Below the pieces are notes generated by a model. That model was not told the origin of the DNA, made no database searches, and saw only the letters and a list, made by a program, of their open reading frames with translations. A stretch of DNA of 64,000 bases from Argopecten irradians (Eukaryota > Mollusca > Bivalvia > Pectinida > Pectinidae): the NCBI RefSeq assembly GCF_041381155.1, contig NC_091147.1, forward strand, positions 36,856,553 to 36,920,552, in the 5' to 3' direction. The position numbers and the translations under genes are program-made. This document shows positions 58,195-64,000 of the stretch, piece by piece. Within the stretch, counting starts at the first letter, position 1; every line of letters starts with the position of its first letter.

Positions 58195-61100
58195 TATGAG
58201 CGTAATGAAGTAATAAACCAGTGCTCCCACATTATAGTTACACATTCAAGTTCAGATTCAACAAACACTGGAAAAGAAAAACTACGAAGTTGAACCAAGA
58301 TTGTTTTTATTTTACTTATGTTCCATCCTCGGTAACCACAGTGTACGGCATTCTAGTGCAGGCTGATACAGGTGTCAGACCATGTATACTTATAACAACT
58401 AGAGACATCCGTGTTTTAAATGTTTTAACAACATGTACATACACTATATACCTGTAAAATATTTATAAATGTGTCATATAAATATGAAGTGATAACAATT
58501 TCAACATACGCAACCCGAATACATTCCAATTTATACCTGATGCATGTTCATACAATGTAAGTTATATAGGGGAAGAAGCTATGAACATGTTTCGACATTA
58601 CTTGTAGCGAAACCAATAAGAGGGGGGAACCTGCAGCTGGATGTCATCCCTGTACGAAAACCGTCTGACGAATCACAGGTTTGCTCGCAAAGTTTTTTAA
58701 ACCATGCTTCTTGTCTAGCTCCACCAAGGAGTCATTGAACACTGTACCATTAACGTAATTATATCTTTCAATAGTTTTACAGCACATCATGTGTTCTTTT
58801 TACGTTTCATCAATTAATAAGGGGTCTTCTATGCGATGCTCCTCTACCACTGCCGGAAACTATTCACTGATGCCAAACTTGAAACCGCGTATACATATAG
58901 TAGGTAACCTCTTTCAGACACTGCTTGCCTGTCTGATTAGTATCTCGCCACTATAGGACGGTCCTTCCTTAGATTCGTACTTGAAAGCGGTGAACATTAC
59001 CAATTTTCTATTGTTGACGGAATACCCAGTTCGTTGTAAATGAACACATGGAGTTTGTTTTTAGTGCTCCCATTGCGCTGCTCTCGAAGGCTAATAAGAC
59101 TAAATTGATTTCCTGGAACGACACTTCAGATCCTCTACAGCTCTATGTAGTTCAGTACATTCCTGCCTGAAAGATTAAGTTCACTTTCAACAGTACCTTT
59201 ATACTGATGATGCGCTTTCATTCCACAATTCAATTTACTTCCGTTCTCGTTTGCATTATGTCATAATATATATTATGTGCTGAACTCACCTGTTTTCTGT
59301 CTGACGGTTTTTTTTTTTAAATTATTATTTCACTCTTGTATGCCAATGAGGTCTCTATCATATCTATTATCTTTACTGGTGATTGTATTGCTGCTAACCC
59401 ATTTTTCAAGCGACTGTCCATTTTTAGATCATTACCATAACGTCTGCCAACGTAGTGGTAGTGTTAACATGTAGGGCCTTTTGTAGAATAACAGAAACTG
59501 TTGGCATATCCAATAGAGCGTGATGATTATGTGGCGATACAAGACTGCCACTGTGTCCTTTCAATTGACCAATAGTAAAATTGGATTTATCATACTAGGT
59601 AAATATACCTGCATGAGAGAGAGACATCTTGCATACAGAAAATGTCCAAAAATATCAGCGCGAAAGAGCAGGTTCTTGTTTTGTCTCTCTGTTATTAATT
59701 TCTTCTTCTTATCTTTTCTGTCCTTCTTTGCTCTCTTTTACTTCCCCTTTAAGTGCAATACACACGTATTTATTTTATATATCTATAAACTTGTTAAACT
59801 TTTTGTTATAAATATTCATTTAATCCAGACATTGAAGAAAAATAATTTCCGAAATTAAAGATATGAGTAATGTAGTTGAAAATATAGGATTGATTGTGAA
59901 GATCATAAGATCAAAACTATATTAGTGCCGAGTTATTATATGGATGAAGATATAATGTGGGTGCTGAATGAATGAATTCGAATGACGAATGTGGTTTGGA
60001 GATGTGATATTGATTTGAGGATGTTTGAAATACTGAGGATAAAATAAATTATAAACAAAGGCAGGCACACATATAAAAGTTCCTTAATGGTTCCTAACTA
60101 CAAACAGTATGTTACATCTTTGTTTTAAATATATTGCGTGATAATGAATAAAATTTCTTTATTTCATTTAATTTGTATTTGGAGAAGTAATCCCAAAACA
60201 TAGTGATTTTTCATTCATTGAATTATGATAAACAAGATATCAAATAGAGATTCAAATCTCTCGAAGTAAGATTTAACTTCAACACATCCCTACAAACAAT
60301 CTGATATTGTTTCGTTTTCCATAGAACAAAATAAGCAAATGGACAATGATATAAATTAATTAAAACGATAATGTTATTTGTTACTGAAATGATACATAAT
60401 TCCCACAGTTAGGAACGTTTTATTACACTGCAAGGACTTCTGTTGACATCGCGGTGTTTATTTTATTATTTTCTATTTTTTTTATTTTTTTTGAGGTATT
60501 ACTTCGCCGCTGACACAATGACATGACAAGACAAGATTTAGATAGATAAGAACTAATTGAGTGTGAGAAAGGTGAATTCATCCTTGATAAGTTCATTAAT
60601 TAATAAGCACATGCATTGTAACAGTTTGGATCAAAATGCAATTATTTCCAATTTTTTATATCGCTTTTGTGTAAAAACGCTGTTTTAATATGGATTCACT
60701 TTTGAAAGTGGTTTGTCTTAATTCTAAACAATTATTCAATCTAGTCAAGCTTCTGTGTATCTGAGCATCTTCCCAAAATAAATCTGACTGACAAAGTGTA
60801 ATATATTCTGATTCACATTTTCACATATTTTTTTTTTACATTTATAACCAGTTGACCATTTTTTCCATCTACCCGAAGATTAGACAATTCTCCTAATCTA
60901 GCGTTAGAGACCTATAAAGGGTTTATGTTTAATATTGTAGACTTATTTACCAAGAGAAAATCCAATTGATGTGAATTAGTGAATTTAACTTTAAAGGGAA
61001 CTTACATCATGGGTTTGGCATGATGAATAGTCAATTGAGTTCCGTAAAAAGTAACGATTTAAGACTCATTGGGTATTTCTCTATGATGAAGATCTTTAAA

Positions 61101-61811
61101 TGCCCCGACCCCACCACTTCACACCAAGGACGCACCTCTCTTAACTAAACATACTAGTATTAACAAAGATAATGGGGCGACGGGTCGATCTGAAAGCATC
61201 CGCGTTCTAATTAAAGGCCCAATATCCGTATCTTTCTTATTTTTAATGTTGAAAAAAAACCTGTTGTAAATCATACAGAGACAGGACTAAATCGAATTCA
61301 AGATGAGCGATTATGATTCGGAATATTTTTTTAAAAGTCAAATAAATACAAAATATCGCTAGGTGGGTCCCACTTAGTCAAGCAAGCCGAAGTTAGCCGA
61401 CATCGTAACGTCGTTGCCGAGAACGTCATGTTACTACCGTAACTGCGTTACGTCTGTCCGAACTCTTCCGAAAACGGGTCATGAACTTTCCGACTTCCGT
61501 TCGGCAATAATCGTAACTTCTATGGCGACCAGTTTAAAATGAAGGCACGTTACATGTATCGACTTTCAACACCTGCTGTACCAAAGTATTTAAAAAAAAA
61601 CATTATAAATATTCTTTAATATATCTTAATTTCAACTACGTCTATTATAAAATACTAACAATATCGGAGTCGAATTTAACTTGAATTTTTGTTGCTAGTT
61701 ACGTATAGTGTAATTTAAACCTGTTCGAATTTGAAGATAAATAACACCAGAGGTAATTTTTTCTATCGCAATAGACGCTGTTACTCAACTCTCAGGGTAT
61801 CAGATAAACGA
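58195..61811. other. Long AT-rich intergenic stretch, no gene recognised
   Basis: Short frames (58221, 58544, 59277 and 59520-59858) show no supported motif. A slightly GC-richer patch at 61350-61530 with many CG dinucleotides is the only compositional feature. Confidence 0.35.
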
Positions 61812-62660
61812 TACAGCTGTTGATTAACAATTTGTTTATACCTAACGTGGTATAAACTCTATACGCATTCTGATTGGCTGACACGGTGAAATTTGACAGA
61901 ACTACTTTTTTCTCAGTGCAACGTCGTCATTTGTCAACGTCATCAATAATCGAGTGACGTCAACCCACAACTTATGTTGTGATCGCCGCCTGACGTCAGA
62001 ACTGCTGTTGGAAAGTGTACAGTATGTGTCGAGGTCGTTGTATGCGTCAAAAACGTGAAATTTTTGTGAAGTATAATAATCTGTGTAACTCGTTTTGACG
62101 GAAAAGGATCTTAATACTGGTAGAGTAAATTAGTATAACACGGACTTGAACTTGATTACAATGGCTTGATGATTATTTGGCGGGAAGTAAACGGCACGGC
62201 TCTGACGTGCGCATACTTTTTACAGTCCGACAAAGAGTGTTATATTTTAAGTAACCTTGAAAAATAACTTTAATATAACGTTATGAGAAATATTTCAACA
62301 TAAAGTTGTTCACAATTTAAAGACCTTTATATGAATGGATTCTTTATCCAAATATCACTTTTGTATAGTAATTAGTGCCTTTTTGCTGATGAAAATATCA
62401 CTACATCTTATATGCATATCTTGGCAAGCACACGTTACCTTATCCTCGTCGCTTAATATTTTTATCGACTAAAAAAGGATATAATTGTGGTAGAAACCTG
62501 TCACACGACTCGTGGTTATTGGATATGGAATCTATTCCACACTCGTAAGTTATTTTTTTTAAGTTACAAAAGGCACTCGGTAAAGCTTGTGTATTTTGTA
62601 ACTTTTAAAAAATAACTCACTCGTGTGAAATAAATTCCATATCCAACAACCAATCATTGT
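61812..62660 (-). mobile_element. Long repeat family L, copy 2
   Basis: This is the reverse complement of 32310-33145. CAGCTGTTGATTAACAATTT, ATACCTAACGTGGTATAAAC, TCTGATTGGCTGACACGGTG, AACGTCATCAATAATCGAGT, GTGATCGCCGCCTGACGTCA and the hairpin end (CACTCGTAAGTTATTTTTTT ... AAAAAATAACTCACTCGTGT) are present. TGACGTCA-type motifs cluster at 61930-62000. Confidence 0.8.
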
Positions 62661-62689
62661 GTGACCTCTAAATATAAACTATTTAAAAG

Positions 62690-63415
62690 AGTGATCGGTC
62701 TCCAGTTTCACTAAATGGTGTGGATTATCTCCCTTTGGTAAACAGCGATAAAAAGTTATGTTTGAGTAACATAATATTTGCGAGTTGCGAAACTCTCATT
62801 CATTGACCGCAAAACATCTGTCCCTAGCTTTCCCCAATTTTTTCCATAAAATTCTGCTGTAAAGTCGTCAGATCCTGGGCGCTTATCATTTTTCATATTT
62901 GTAACGCATCACTTGCTTCCTCTTATGTTATCTTAGTTTATAAACTCTCTGATTCTGAATTGCTTAGTTTAGCAACCCCTCAGCCATGAAGGTAATGATT
63001 CAGATAGATATAGTCCACCTCTCTAAAAATAATAGATCTTTGTTAAATGATTTACTTCATATAAAACATCATTCTGATTTGTAATAATATTACCGTTTTC
63101 CTTTTAAATTTATGGGAATATGTTTTATGTAAAAATAATTATTCACAATATCTAAGACATATATGATATATGGTTCACTCCTACTCGATCCATTTTGCCC
63201 TTGATCTAATCACACACTGCCCTTTTCCACCATACGCAATAACTCTAGTTCTTTATTCTTATTTTCCAGCTCAACCAAATCTGGGTCATCATCATCTTCC
63301 AATGCTTCTATTATTTTCTTATAGTTTTGTTCTACAAGATTATTCTGTTTTTTTCTCATATGATATTGATTAACCGCGTATTTCCATACGTAAGGTTCTT
63401 AAAGATATATGTAGA
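62690..63415 (-). pseudogene. L1/Tx1-like LINE fragment (endonuclease-RT linker and RT start)
   Basis: On the minus strand, from about 63405: WKYAVNQYHMRKKQNN, a Glu/Lys-rich helix ending NKNKELELLRMVEKGS, then (after a frame change) VIRSRAKWIE, ITNQNDVLYEVNHLTK, RPGSDDFTAEFYGKNWGKL, LRSMNESF, then LPKGDNPHH and NWRPITL. These are consecutive landmarks of L1/Tx1-type ORF2 just before and at the RT N-terminus ('PGSDGFT.EFY', 'WRPI.L'). Stops and frame slips show that it is dead. Its truncated end lies against copy 2 of repeat L. Confidence 0.75.
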
Positions 63416-63679
63416 TTGTCATCAATACATAATTATTGTTACAACTGAAATATTACTACGAGGGACATCAGAGAGAGAGGTTATACACAGGTAGAGTACA
63501 TTGTTGCTCAATAAATCTTTTACTAATCCTTAATATTAAGGCTCTCGAATAATAAATTGTTCAGATTCCAAAGACCTCTTCCTCTTTAAAATTCATTTAA
63601 CGTAATCTGTATTAACCTTGGCTGAATAATTTGGTCTGTAATTATGTTCTATCCTGGAATGAATAGAACGAATATACGT
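63416..63679. other. No feature recognised
   Basis: AT-rich DNA without supported features. Confidence 0.4.
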
Positions 63680-63870
63680 ATTCTGCCTACTATACCTTTC
63701 GGCCGGGTACGAAATAGTACTTGCCATATAATTTGCCTTCGAAAAGACCATCATATTTATATGTATTAAGAAAAAATAATGTCTGGCTGTTGATTTCATA
63801 TTTTCTACGGTTTAGCTTGATTGCCTGATAGGTGAGTGATATAAAAGAAGTACGATAACATACATACAAT
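63680..63870. mobile_element. Repeat family F, internally shortened copy
   Basis: GCCTACTATACCTTTCGGCC and GGGTACGAA, then GACCATCATATTTATATG, AAAAAATAATGTC and GATATAAAAGAAGTACGATAA, in the same order as 56549-56940. Confidence 0.7.
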
Positions 63871-64000
63871 CGTTTTAGTAATGATTTGTACAATCATTTC
63901 TTTGCTCCATCATCAGTAATAGGCACCAAGTGTAGCTCTAACGACACCACCATTATCTGTCTGTAAGTCTTTTGAGCTACGATATTGCAGCTACCAGCCA

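Overview
This window looks like nuclear DNA of a bivalve mollusc. It is AT-rich, has sparse multi-exon genes with GT-AG introns, and is crowded with repeats. The GAGGCCCAGAGGGCC / GGACGGACGGAC element at 1.1-1.7 kb and the tRNA-derived SINE ending in GTTAATAGGACGTTTAAC are, as I recall, common in bivalve genomes. A scallop-like (pteriomorph) source is my best guess, made from memory of these repeats and not proven. No bacterial genes, operons, rRNA or intact tRNA genes are seen.

Three plus-strand protein genes can be closed from start to stop. Gene A (15035-19970, six coding exons, 262 aa) and gene B (24557-26854, three coding exons, 94 aa) encode secreted precursors. Each has a first coding exon that ends in phase 1 and a very short second exon carrying a Gly-Lys-Arg cleavage site, so they look like tandem paralogues. 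Gene C (55355-55927, one coding exon, 190 aa) is a convincing neuropeptide-type precursor. It has a signal peptide, a two-cysteine spacer and two dibasic-bounded peptides that both end in NPTGW. All three start codons lie a few bases after a splice acceptor, so each gene probably has an upstream non-coding exon. A TATA box, initiator and donor at 36.93-37.08 kb could be the promoter and first exon of gene C, which would make its first intron about 18 kb.

The rest is mostly repeats. Five tandem arrays are present: 121 bp at 5.26-8.80 kb, 49 bp at 29.80-30.80 kb, and a minisatellite island at 38.8-45.9 kb made of 47-bp, 21-bp and 17-bp arrays almost end to end. The very long open frames over the 21-bp and 49-bp arrays are by-products of the repeats, not genes. 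There is a Ty3/gypsy remnant (10.27-11.97 kb) with most of its pol deleted. Decayed LINE fragments lie at 3.06, 17.29, 33.35, 57.90 and 62.69 kb, and possibly at 54.24 kb. At least five families of palindromic MITE-like elements and two SINE-like families sharing a 3' tail are present. A CRE-motif-rich repeat of about 850 bp occurs in opposite orientations at 32.3 and 61.8 kb.

The most interesting candidates are the NPTGW precursor, the GKR precursor pair, the minisatellite island, and a 49-bp minisatellite that appears to have grown from one segment of a SINE-like repeat. All repeat-family and homology statements come from reading the sequence by eye; no search was run.
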